This document shows, one piece after another, positions 24,503-32,112 of a DNA stretch of 64,000 nt (the stretch's first letter is position 1; every line of letters starts with the position of its first letter). The stretch comes from Streptomyces sp. NBC_00353 (GTDB lineage Bacteria > Actinomycetota > Actinomycetes > Streptomycetales > Streptomycetaceae), in contig NZ_CP107985.1 in NCBI RefSeq assembly GCF_036108815.1, positions 6,879,501 through 6,943,500 of the forward strand. Reading direction: 5' to 3'. A program made the position numbers and the translations under genes. The notes below the pieces were generated by a model. It did no database searches. It saw only the letters and a list, made by a program, of their open reading frames with translations, and was not told the origin of the DNA.

Positions 24503-25267
24503 TCAATTCCAGGACGTGCGGTGGTGCGGACGCCCCGGACCGTGGCCCGGAGCCACGGTCCGTACCGACGGTGCAGCGCTCGGGTGGTCAGCGGGCTGGT
24601 TCACCGTGCCCGGGGCCTGCGCGAGTCCGGTGGCCCACAGCTGGTCGACACGCGAGCGCTCGGTGGCGTTCGGGTAGCGGTTGGTGCAGGACGGGCCGGG
24701 GCCGCCGCCCGACATCAGCTCACTGCACGGCCCGCTGTAGTCGTCCGGCAGGCCCAGCACGTGCCCGGTCTCGTGGGTGACGACGCGGACCGAGTCGTTC
24801 TGCTGGTTCTGGGCGTAGTCAAGGAAGATGTTGCCGCCTCCGTGGCCGTTGGTGGTGGCGTAGGACCCGCGCGAGTAATTGCCCTCGTGGTAGGAGAAGT
24901 CGGCACCGCTCGAAGCCTCCTGGAGCTTGACGTTGGACTCGGAGCTGTTCCAGATCGAGGCCGCGCTCGATATCTGCGAACGGAAGCTCGGTGCCTGGGA
25001 GGCGTTGTAGTAGACGGTCACCGCCTGCGCGTTGGGCTGGGCGGCGCGCTTTTCGGCGACCGACTTGAGCACAGCCTCGAAGAACGCCTTGTTGTTCGCG
25101 GCCTCCTCAACCGACCCGTTGTAACGCGCCACGGAGGTACCGGCGGAAGCGGACTGGGTGGCGGCCGTCTGGGCGCTTGCCGGCACCGCCGCGCCCAGCG
25201 CGCTGGAGGCCAGACCCAGGCCGAGAGCGAGGGCGAGGAGTTTCGCGGACGTTCGGGACGACTTCAT
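24503..25267 (-). CDS. Snapalysin-type secreted zinc protease
   Basis: A 254-residue extracellular metalloprotease of the snapalysin (M7) family. It has a signal peptide (residues 1-33, ending ASA-Q), a propeptide, then the zinc motif HETGHVLGLPDDY (HExxHxxGxxD) near residue 160, and the conserved SGPCSELMSGG with the partner Cys in SCTNRY. Residues after about 215 form a Pro/His/Arg-rich tail not usual for the family, which normally ends soon after the DQLWA helix. The stop may have been lost at a recombination joint. No LysR activator gene is adjacent, unlike snpA loci. Confidence 0.88.
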   Translation of the reverse strand: MKSSRTSAKLLALALGLGLASSALGAAVPASAQTAATQSASAGTSVARYNGSVEEAANNKAFFEAVLKSVAEKRAAQPNAQAVTVYYNASQAPSFRSQISSAASIWNSSESNVKLQEASSGADFSYHEGNYSRGSYATTNGHGGGNIFLDYAQNQQNDSVRVVTHETGHVLGLPDDYSGPCSELMSGGGPGPSCTNRYPNATERSRVDQLWATGLAQAPGTVNQPADHPSAAPSVRTVAPGHGPGRPHHRTSWN

Positions 25268-26590
25268 GTGGGGCTCCTACTCACTCGGTGACGCCGAGCG
25301 CCCGGTGCGCGGTCGGCTCTGCGTGAACACCGGTTTCGAACTGCAGCGACGTCCTGTGGGTCGTCATTCTTAGAACGGCTCGACAGGGAGCGCAAAGGGT
25401 CCCGTCACTACGTCGCCTCGTAGGTCCCAGGACCTCGCCAGGGCAGTGCGCGGGTCTCCAATCCGCACATGGCGGCGGGAGGGAAAGCTGTCGCGACGTC
25501 AGAAGCCTTACGCCACAGGGCAGCGGGCGTGCAGGACCGCCGGGCGGAATTCCGGGACACACGGCGGGATCCGCATCTAAGACAAAACGGACAAATCCTT
25601 AGATATCCGCCACTCTGCATCTACTAAGTACGTCGGTTGGTTGCCGGAGCGTTGTGACCGACGTCATAAAATATGGGCTTCTGTTTCTTTCGCGCTCCAC
25701 CGGCCCCGAGTCGCCCCCCCAGGGAGTGACCCTCGGCACTGAGCGGCATCCCTCACTGCTGAGCCGCCGCCGCTCGGTCTCGATCAGGATGGAAGCCGGG
25801 CCCGCGGTGCAGCCCGGCGAGCGGCGTGGGGGAGAGGTCGGTCGGTTCCTCGCCCGCCTCCAGCAGCGTGTCCGCCGCACCCAGTGGCTTCGGGACTGTG
25901 CGGGCCGGGCTGTCGTCAGCCACGTAAACGAGGTGCGTGCCCTGCCGTAGGCAGTGGTCGGGCTGATGTCTGAAAGCCGCTGACCGCCGGGTTGCTGCGT
26001 ATGCGGCCCTCTACCTTGATGCAGCCGGCCCGCACGGACCCAGCAACACGGCTGGGCGAACTGTGGCCTGCGGCGTAACTCCAGCCTGGCGAGGCCCGTC
26101 TCGTACGGCATGGGAGACATCAATGCTGTGCTCGTGTCGGAGCCTGGGTCGGCGGTGGTGGAGATTGTTGCGGGAGATGTAGCGGCGCTGCGCGCGATCG
26201 GCGCCCGCCGCCGACCGATGGGCATCGACCGGCGTCCCGGTCGACCACGAGGCGGTGGGCGGCGGTTCGGGGTGCCGAGGCAGTCGGTGCACTCCGGGGT
26301 GCGCAAGTACGAAGCCCGGGACCCGACTTGAGTGACCGGAACCCCCGCGGCGACCTCCATGACCGCGTGATACCGCTGCTCGACCACGCTCAACTCCACC
26401 AGCACGGCCCCGGCCCTCAACGACTTGCCCATAGTTCGCGTCGAGGAGGCAGGCGCAGCCCCAGGCCCGCGCCACTCTCGTGCCGGAACGGGCGGGGACT
26501 CACGGGGAACTGGGGCGCTGAGCGGGCAGTACGGCCGCACTGCGCCAAGCCAGGAAAGTCGCAGTTCGGGCACGTGATCGCCCAACCTCG
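25268..26590. other. 1.3-kb decayed region with transposase relics
   Basis: No intact gene. Pieces resembling an IS481-family transposase lie around 26260-26430 on opposite strands. A minus-strand frame from about 25950 down to 25760 reads GTHLVYVADDSPARTVPKPL and ends in a stop, as if the 3' end of a lost gene. The bases gggactcacggggaac near 26493 also occur near 13691. Confidence 0.5.
26260..26430. pseudogene. Scrambled IS481-type transposase relic
   Basis: Minus strand, about 26420 down to 26331: VELSVVEQRYHAVMEVAAGV, close to the conserved IS481 N-terminus. Plus strand, about 26268-26325: FGVPRQSVHSGVRKYEARD, like the helix-turn-helix that should follow it. The two parts abut head to head, so the relic has an internal inversion or is two fragments. 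No catalytic domain remains. Confidence 0.45.
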
Positions 26591-26636
26591 CTTACAAGGC
26601 AGATGTCGGCGGTTCGAAACCGTCCGCGCCCACCAG
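26591..26636. other. Attachment repeat 4 (one mismatch)
   Basis: 45 of 46 bases match 3155-3200 (cttacaaGgc). The complete terminator hairpin follows at 26640-26673, then integrase sequence. It is a former attL of the oldest visible element. Confidence 0.9.
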
Positions 26637-26703
26637 TACAAAGGCCCCCAACCGATCATGGTTGGGGGCCTTTGACATCTACTTATGACATCAACCGGGG
26701 CGG

Positions 26704-27095
26704 TCACTCACGGTCGGGACGCCGCTTCGGGATGCGGTCCAGGTGGCTCACGGCCTCGAGCTGTGTGTTCTGGACAACGTGGGCGCAGACGTTCATCGTG
26801 ACGGCGATCTGGCTGTGCCCGAGGATCTCCATGACGACGCGGGGAGTGACCCCGGCGGCGGTCAGCAGGGTTGCGCAGCCGTGCCGGGCATCGTGCAGCC
26901 GGATCACGCGGAGCCCGGCGGTCCCGGCGACCCGGGTGAACCAGCGGTACAGGTTGCGCGGCTCGATCGGCCGGCCGGTGCGGGTGGTGAGACGTAGCCG
27001 GGCTCGTCCCACTGGTCACGGGCAGCGTTGCGCATGGTTGCCTGCCGCATCCTTTGCCGGCGCAGGGGAGCGAGGCAGAGAGCGGGCAGGGACCG
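26704..27095 (-). pseudogene. Integrase 3' fragment with mutated catalytic Tyr
   Basis: Aligns with 3268-3660 of the intact integrase at roughly 90 percent. The nucleophile is lost: NVCAHV replaces NIYAHV (Tyr to Cys). One A is deleted (gtggtgagacg against gtggtgaagacg) and shifts the frame near 26990. His/Arg motifs upstream of the Tyr are still readable. The 5' two thirds are gone. Confidence 0.88.
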
Positions 27096-27125
27096 GCCGT
27101 CGTCCGCAGGGATGCACTCCCCTGG

Positions 27126-28093
27126 TCAGTGGGTGAAGGGGCCGCCGAGCGTGGTGTACGACAGCTTGAGCGAGATCACGGTGTACGACTTCGAGCCGGT
27201 GCCGATAGTCCCGGACGTCGAGCCCTTCAGCATGTGGACAAGGCCCGACCGGGTGTTGTCCAGCCAGTCGTTCGTGTCCACCATGAGGTCGGCGCGGCCA
27301 TCCCGGGTGTAGTCGGTGAGCTTGAGGTTCCGTCCGAAGTAGTCGTCGTTCTCCACGGCACCCGCGATACCGGAGGTGCTCTGGTCGTACGCCTTGGCTC
27401 CGCTGCCGGACAGACCCCCTGCACGGCCGAGCAGCACCGTGACCATGCCGGCCTGGCGCTTGCCCGCCAAGTCCTCGCCGGGGGCCCCGATGGCAAGGTC
27501 CGCGTATCCGTCGCCGTTGACGTCGCCGGCGGCGACGGCGGCGCCGAAGTAGTCCTCGTTCTCCGAAGAGCCGGGTACGCCCGCCGTGTCCTGAGTGAAC
27601 TTCATCGGTTTGCGTGCCGTGTTCGGCCCGGTGGAGCCGCCGTACTGGACTGTGACGTAGCCCCGTTCCCCGTCCGGCAGCTCGTAGGCGCGGCCGATGG
27701 CGAGGTCGCCGTAGCCGTCCTTGTCGAAGTCGCCGATGGTGGTTATGGGGCCGCCGCCGATCTGATGGCCGCCGTCGTCGGGCACGCGCATCTTGCCCGC
27801 GCGCCGGGTGAAATCGCTGCCTCCGCGGTGGAAGTAGGCCCGCAGGTCCACGTCGTCGTAGCCGCCTTGGAGATCGCGGCCAAGGATGTACAGGTCAGTG
27901 GCGGCATCGGCGGTGACCCGGCCTGCCACCAGCTGGGAGGCGTCCAGATAGCCGTAGCCGTCGCCGAGGGACTGCCAGCCGCCGTGTCCGCCGGTGCGGG
28001 TGAAGGGGCCCTTGAGCAGGACGACACCAGCCCGGCTGCCGCTGAGAGCGGTGAGGTCCTGGTCGCCGTCGCCGTCAGGCGATTGAGGCCCCG
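27126..28093 (-). pseudogene. FG-GAP/VCBS repeat protein, 5'-truncated
   Basis: The open frame carries repeats of the FG-GAP type with Ca-binding-like cores, for example DFDKDGYGDLAIG, DVNGDGYADLAIGAPGED and YTRDGRADLMV. These are found in extracellular integrin-like beta-propeller proteins. The frame stays open upstream of the first ATG (27929) to about 28093 (DGDGDQDLTALSG), but no signal peptide or start exists before it meets the next gene's stop. The gene has lost its 5' end, and its 3' end lies beside the integrase relic. Confidence 0.75.
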
Positions 28094-28111
28094 CCTGCCT
28101 AAGCGCAACAT

Positions 28112-28597
28112 CTACCCGTATGTCTCCGAGCCGGGCTCCTCAGTGAGGAGGTACAGGCCCAAGTGCCGGCGGAGAAAGCTCTCCAACCGTGGAAGCTCGA
28201 TCGCGTCGGCCGGGAGATCACCGGAACGGGGACGGTAGAACTCAACCAGTTTGGCCATCAGCTCTTCGTCAAGCAACGGCGCCTGATAGCGATCGATCGT
28301 CCCGATGTAGAAGAGCCAGCTGTGCAGCCGGTTGGCAGGGCAGTGTCCTTGGCCCGCATACAGATTCTCCGGCTCGTGCTCGTCACCCCAGGAACCGACG
28401 TAGAGGTAGGAGGCGCGACGCAAGCCTTCGTCCAGAACCGGGGTCGGATCGTCCTTGCAGTTCCAATGGACCCGAGCCTCTTCCTCAGGTATGGGGCTCG
28501 GCACGGCCGCCAACCACAAATGGTAGATCTCCTCCACGGCCGCAGTCTGGCATGCCGAGCCAAGGCGAAGCCCAGGATTGGCCAAGCCACGGGTCAC
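28112..28597 (-). CDS. Hypothetical protein, 161 residues
   Basis: A soluble acidic protein with no family I recognise. Notable are VHWNCKDD, LYVGSWGDEHEPENLY, and an aromatic segment LHSWLFYIGTIDRYQAPLLD followed by a helical C-terminus. The start is uncertain: the ATG at 28597 lacks a clear ribosome site, and GTG at about 28540 (VEEIYHLWL) is an alternative. Codon bias supports coding. It lies between the FG-GAP relic and the DUF6416 gene inside the decayed island. Confidence 0.55.
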   Translation of the reverse strand: MTRGLANPGLRLGSACQTAAVEEIYHLWLAAVPSPIPEEEARVHWNCKDDPTPVLDEGLRRASYLYVGSWGDEHEPENLYAGQGHCPANRLHSWLFYIGTIDRYQAPLLDEELMAKLVEFYRPRSGDLPADAIELPRLESFLRRHLGLYLLTEEPGSETYG

Positions 28598-28659
28598 AGC
28601 GTTGATCGTTTACATGGTCGCAGGTCACGACCGCCCAAAGTCTGCTGTGGCTGTTCAGA

Positions 28660-29067
28660 TCACGCAGCGCCGAGCTGAGCGGCGAGGAACACCGCTGCCA
28701 CCGAGGGGCGGACTGCGTACGTTGCGCCCGCGCTCCCCTCAGGAGCCTCCCACCAGTAGAACGGAAGTCGGCGTCCACTGTTGCTGTGTCCCTTGCTCAT
28801 TCCCCCCACCACGCCTGCCACGCGCTGTGCCGGAGCGCCCTCAGTTGGACCGCCCAGGGCCATATCCACCAGCTCCGTGCAGTGGATCCTCCGGCCGGGG
28901 TTGCACAGCAGGTACTCGAGCATCCGCCGGGCCTGCGGCGCGAGTTCAGCCAAGAACCTTGTAGCGCGTTCCAAGTCCTCCGGGCCCCATTCCGGGGCAC
29001 CGTAGTGCCCCTCTTCGCCAGAGTGCTTGGCCCAACGCGGATCAGCCTCAGACAGATACTCCGTCAT
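28660..29067 (-). CDS. DUF6416-like protein
   Basis: A 135-residue protein beginning MTEYLSEADPRWAKHSGEEG, with an ATG at 29067; an in-frame ATG four codons upstream is less likely. The central region ERATRFLAELAPQARRMLEY and LVDMALGG looks like a helical, possibly winged-helix domain. The C-terminus LPFYWWEAPE then AVRPSVAAVFLAAQ fits the DUF6416 family of Streptomyces accessory proteins. Function unknown. It may be an intact leftover of the island. Confidence 0.6.
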   Translation of the reverse strand: MTEYLSEADPRWAKHSGEEGHYGAPEWGPEDLERATRFLAELAPQARRMLEYLLCNPGRRIHCTELVDMALGGPTEGAPAQRVAGVVGGMSKGHSNSGRRLPFYWWEAPEGSAGATYAVRPSVAAVFLAAQLGAA

Positions 29068-29462
29068 GCCCGCCCCCAACAGTTAGTCCCCAGCGTGTGT
29101 CGTTCGCACCGTACAGATCCGCCAGGACGCTGTGTGTCGAACCCGTGTCGAAGTTCTACCGGCAAGCCGCTCAGCAGAGGAAGAGTCAGAGGCCAAGAGG
29201 GAGTCGAGACGCAGCCACAACGCGCCTTCCAAACACCTGCTCCAGTGCGGCGACCGGCATCACTACCCGACATCAACGGCGTCGAACACGACGGCGGATC
29301 AGGCCACGTATCGGCGGCGCGGCGCCTGCCAGATCCGTGCCAGATCAAGCAGTCACCCACGGTCAATCAGGATGCGGGGCGATGCAGGCAAGCGCTGACA
29401 GGAAGGGCGATCGCTGTGCACATGTGCCTGCGGAGCTGTGGCCGATCAGTCGATGCGGTCGC
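29068..29462. other. Gene-free junction with 75-bp repeat
   Basis: About 390 bp with no coding that I can support. It contains the second copy of the 75-bp repeat (29327-29401), taken as the probable right margin of the island. Confidence 0.45.
29327..29401. repeat. 75-bp direct repeat, second copy
   Basis: Matches 21781-21856. Weaker similarity extends upstream on both sides (cgaacacg, ggcggcgc). It suggests homologous right ends of two related elements. Confidence 0.65.
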
Positions 29463-29657
29463 TCAGCCCAGCACCTTCGGGTCGTCACTCGGGAAGCTCC
29501 TGAGCATGCCCGGCACGTCGATGGTGCGCCGGTACACGCCGGCCAGGAACTCCACGGCACCGACCGGGAACTCCGACCAGTCACCGTTGGCCCCACGCAC
29601 CACCACTGGCCAGGTGTCCGGGTCGGGAGAGCTCGTCCTCCTGTAGAACCCAGGAAC
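29463..29657 (-). pseudogene. C-terminal fragment of SMI1/KNR4 (SUKH)-like gene
   Basis: The minus-strand frame reads DPDTWPVVVRGANGDWSEFP, then VEFLAGVYRRTIDVPGML and a stop. The pattern DTWPVVVRG-EFL is the C-terminal part of SMI1/KNR4 immunity-type proteins. There is no start codon and no N-terminal half upstream, so only a fragment remains. Confidence 0.5.
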
Positions 29658-29810
29658 ACGGCCCCGGATTTACCAACAGCGTCCGGATCCCGGTGCGGGC
29701 CGCCCGCTTATTTTTTGCGTACACACAGGCATAGTGGGGGGCCGCCGCGGACGTCATCAAGGACAGCAAGCCCGCCGAGGAAGATCCCAGAACAACAAGA
29801 GAAGGTGACG

Positions 29811-30377
29811 ATGGATGCCGAGGGCCAGGAAAACTTCCGGGAGTTCGTGGAGAACAGGTCGACCGCGCTGCTGAAGACCGCCGTCTTGCTCAGCGGCGGC
29901 GACCGGCACGCGGCCGAGGACCTGCTGCAGAACGCACTGATCAAGGCCGCGGGACGCTGGCACCGCATCGACGAGCCCGAGGCGTACGTACGGCAGATCC
30001 TCTACCGGCAGCAGGTGAGTCGCTGGCGGCTGAAGTGGCCGCGGCGCGAACTGAGTGTTCCCGAGCCGCTGGAGAACCCCGCGCGCCACGGCGCCGACGA
30101 CGGGCCTGGCGCCGCCGACCTGCGCATCGTCATGCGCGCCGCACTGGCCCGGCTCACCGCCCGTCAGCGCACCGTCCTCGTCCTGCGCTACTTCGAGGAC
30201 CTGCCCGAGGCCGACGTCGCCCGTCTCCTCGGCTGCTCGGTCGGCACGGTTCGGTCCACCGCGCACCGCTCCCTCGCCCGGCTGCGGCGCCTCGCTCCCG
30301 AACTGGCCGCACTCGGCCCCGCGGGCGCCGAGCAGCTGCCGTCCCGTGACTTCTCGCCTGTGGAGGTGCGTCCGTGA
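29811..30377 (+). CDS. SigE-family ECF RNA polymerase sigma factor
   Basis: A 188-residue sigma factor. Region 2 spans about 8-70 (FREFVENRSTALLKTAVLLS to AYVRQILYRQQ), and region 4 about 115-165 (LTARQRTVLVLRYFEDL, then the helix-turn-helix DVARLLGCSVGTVRSTAHR). The ATG at 29811 follows GAAGG. Its TGA overlaps the GTG of the next gene (30374-30377), so the two are translationally coupled, the usual pattern for a sigma factor and its membrane regulator. The stimulus is unknown. Confidence 0.92.
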   Translation: MDAEGQENFREFVENRSTALLKTAVLLSGGDRHAAEDLLQNALIKAAGRWHRIDEPEAYVRQILYRQQVSRWRLKWPRRELSVPEPLENPARHGADDGPGAADLRIVMRAALARLTARQRTVLVLRYFEDLPEADVARLLGCSVGTVRSTAHRSLARLRRLAPELAALGPAGAEQLPSRDFSPVEVRP

Positions 30378-31591
30378 ACGTCGACGAGCTGGTGCGCGAC
30401 TCGCTGCGCGAACAGGCCGCCGAACAGCCGACACTGGGGCCGGGCTTCGCCGAGCGGGTGCTGACGGTCCGACGGCGCCGTCGGACCCGGGCGCTCGCGT
30501 CCGCCGCCGCGGCCACCGCCGCCGTGGTCGCCGTCGCGGTGGCGGTCCCGCTCCTCGACTCCGGCAAGGACGACGGGCGCCTCGCGAGCGAGATGAACCC
30601 GGGCGACATCGTCGCCCACCCGGACCAGACACCGCCGCGCGACCTGATCGCGGCGGGGGACGTCGCGCTGGCCGCCTACTACACCTCGAGCAACGTCAAG
30701 CAGACGGACGACCGCGGTGTCGCCCTCCGCACCTACCGGCTCCTCGACCAGAAGACCGGCACGTACGTGAAGACGACCAAGTGGTCCGTCATCGACGTCG
30801 CCCCCGGCATGCGGACCGCCGCCGTCCTGGAAAAGGACCTGCCCGCCAAGCGGATCGGCCTGCTCAACCTGCTCACCGGCGAGGTCGAGCGCTGGATCCC
30901 GGTCGACCGCGGCGTCGCGGGGGTCGAGTTCTCGCCCGACGGCAGCAAGATCGTCGCGACGACGTACAGCAAGAACCCCGACCTGCGGTACAAGGCGGAT
31001 TACGACAGCGACGGCGACGGCAAGAAGAACGACTGGTTGCCGCCGTACGGTCAGCCGAACCGGACCGGCTTCTACGTCCTCGACGTGGACTCCGGCAAAG
31101 GCTCCTGGAGCGAGGTCACGTACAAAAGCGAGGACCTCAACGTCCGCCAGGATTTCGCCTTCAGCCACGACGGCAAGCTGGTCTACTCCGGACTCACGAC
31201 GAGTCCCCACATGCAGTACTACGACTTCGCGGGCAATGAGGTCGCCAAGCCCGCGAACGAGGGGTACGTGCACTGGTTCAACGACGCGGGGCTGTCCCCG
31301 GGCGGCAAGCTCGTCGCGGGCGGCTACGCAGGTAACAACAAGAAGTCCGCATCCGATCTCCTCGACCCCTACACCGGCAAGCGGGTCACCAAGGTGAACG
31401 GACAGCAACTGCTCGCCTGGGTCGACGACAAGCGGCTCATCGCCTGGGACATCACGCCGGGATCGAACGAGTTCCACAACCGGCTCGTGCTCGTCATGAT
31501 CGGCAGCGACAAGGTCGTACCGCTGAGCGGTTTCCGCAAGGGAAACGACGGCGCGGCCGGGCGCTGGACGCCGATCTTCGCCGAACGCTGA
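30374..31591 (+). CDS. Membrane-anchored WD40-like protein, putative anti-sigma partner
   Basis: A 405-residue protein. The cytoplasmic N-terminus (1-40) includes VRRRRRTR, one membrane helix lies at about 43-62, then an extracytoplasmic region of repeated beta segments (SPDGSKIV, SHDGKLVYSG, SPGGKLVAGG) typical of a WD40/TolB-like propeller. Coupled to the sigma gene by a GTGA overlap, it is a likely regulator that senses envelope or external signals. A classical ZAS anti-sigma zinc motif is not visible, so the anti-sigma role is inferred from context. Confidence 0.8.
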   Translation: MNVDELVRDSLREQAAEQPTLGPGFAERVLTVRRRRRTRALASAAAATAAVVAVAVAVPLLDSGKDDGRLASEMNPGDIVAHPDQTPPRDLIAAGDVALAAYYTSSNVKQTDDRGVALRTYRLLDQKTGTYVKTTKWSVIDVAPGMRTAAVLEKDLPAKRIGLLNLLTGEVERWIPVDRGVAGVEFSPDGSKIVATTYSKNPDLRYKADYDSDGDGKKNDWLPPYGQPNRTGFYVLDVDSGKGSWSEVTYKSEDLNVRQDFAFSHDGKLVYSGLTTSPHMQYYDFAGNEVAKPANEGYVHWFNDAGLSPGGKLVAGGYAGNNKKSASDLLDPYTGKRVTKVNGQQLLAWVDDKRLIAWDITPGSNEFHNRLVLVMIGSDKVVPLSGFRKGNDGAAGRWTPIFAER

Positions 31592-31709
31592 TCAGACGAC
31601 CGCCAGCCGCTCGTACGCCGCCAGCATCCCGTCGGCCGCCTCCCGGCCGGCGGGCCGCAGCGCTGCATGGACCGGGCCCGCGGGCAGCCCGAGCGACCCG
31701 AGCAGCACC
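31592..31709 (-). pseudogene. 3' end of a lost gene, cut by hairpin repeat
   Basis: The minus-strand frame reads GPVHAALRPAGREAADGMLA, then AYERLAVV and a stop at 31592. Only about 39 codons remain before the 99-bp repeat at 31710. The piece looks like the helical C-terminus of an enzyme, but the family cannot be settled. Confidence 0.4.
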
Positions 31710-31808
31710 GGCTCACCGCTCCGCTCGTCGCGCACTCCCCGGCTCATCGCCGGGGCCCTGCGCTCCTGTCTCCGCCCCGCGCAGGGCCCCGGCTGCGCCG
31801 GTCGCGCA
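31710..31808. repeat. 99-bp hairpin-rich repeat, copy 2
   Basis: The counterpart of 12725-12823, same length and orientation, with about ten substitutions, several of them compensatory inside hairpin arms (for example cgcagggc instead of ctctgggc). It abuts a truncated gene end. Confidence 0.75.
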
Positions 31809-32112
31809 TTTGTTCATGCTTCGACTGCTCTTCACTTGTTTCCCGTCGCGTGGCCGCGTAGTGCCCAGCGAGCGGTTGCTGGAGGCAACCCCTGAGTCAT
31901 GACTGGTTGAATCCGGGAAATCCTTCCGCGCGACATCCTCGAAGAGAACGCGCAAGGTGTAAGGGCGGGGGTTCGACCTGGAGTTACACGGAGTTGCTTC
32001 TGCCAGTCCCGCCACTACGTCAGCGTCACGCCGTAGCCACGATGGTTATGGCCCGCCGCTGACGACGGCACGCGACTGGGATCGCAAGCACAGTGCCGAA
32101 AAGGAGAAAACC
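31809..32112. other. Upstream region of repeat-bearing secreted protein
   Basis: About 300 bp without a gene. It presumably contains the promoter for the gene at 32113, but I cannot assign -35/-10 boxes with confidence. An AAAGGAG ribosome site lies at about 32099. Confidence 0.4.

Larger units (their letters stand above)
24076..26636. mobile_element. Element C remnant between att repeats 3 and 4
   Basis: A 2.5-kb segment flanked by att cores. It begins with terminator plus a 150-bp integrase piece and then holds the snapalysin gene and decayed sequence. It is an older AICE integration reduced to cargo. Confidence 0.6.
26591..29401. mobile_element. Element D remnant, right end uncertain
   Basis: Starts with att copy 4, terminator and a 390-bp integrase 3' piece, and then contains an FG-GAP fragment and two small genes. 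I place the right end provisionally at the 75-bp repeat ending at 29401, because the same repeat lies at the right end of element A. No att core is visible there. Confidence 0.4.

Noticed and set aside
25599..26585. 328-codon minus-strand open frame
   Set aside because: It crosses decayed DNA with transposase relics, is low-complexity Arg/Pro/Ser, and has no start context.
21914..26636. Additional tRNA-Val genes at the three att copies
   Set aside because: Only the 3' half from the anticodon loop onward is present; the D-arm and 5' acceptor strand are missing, so they are att sites.
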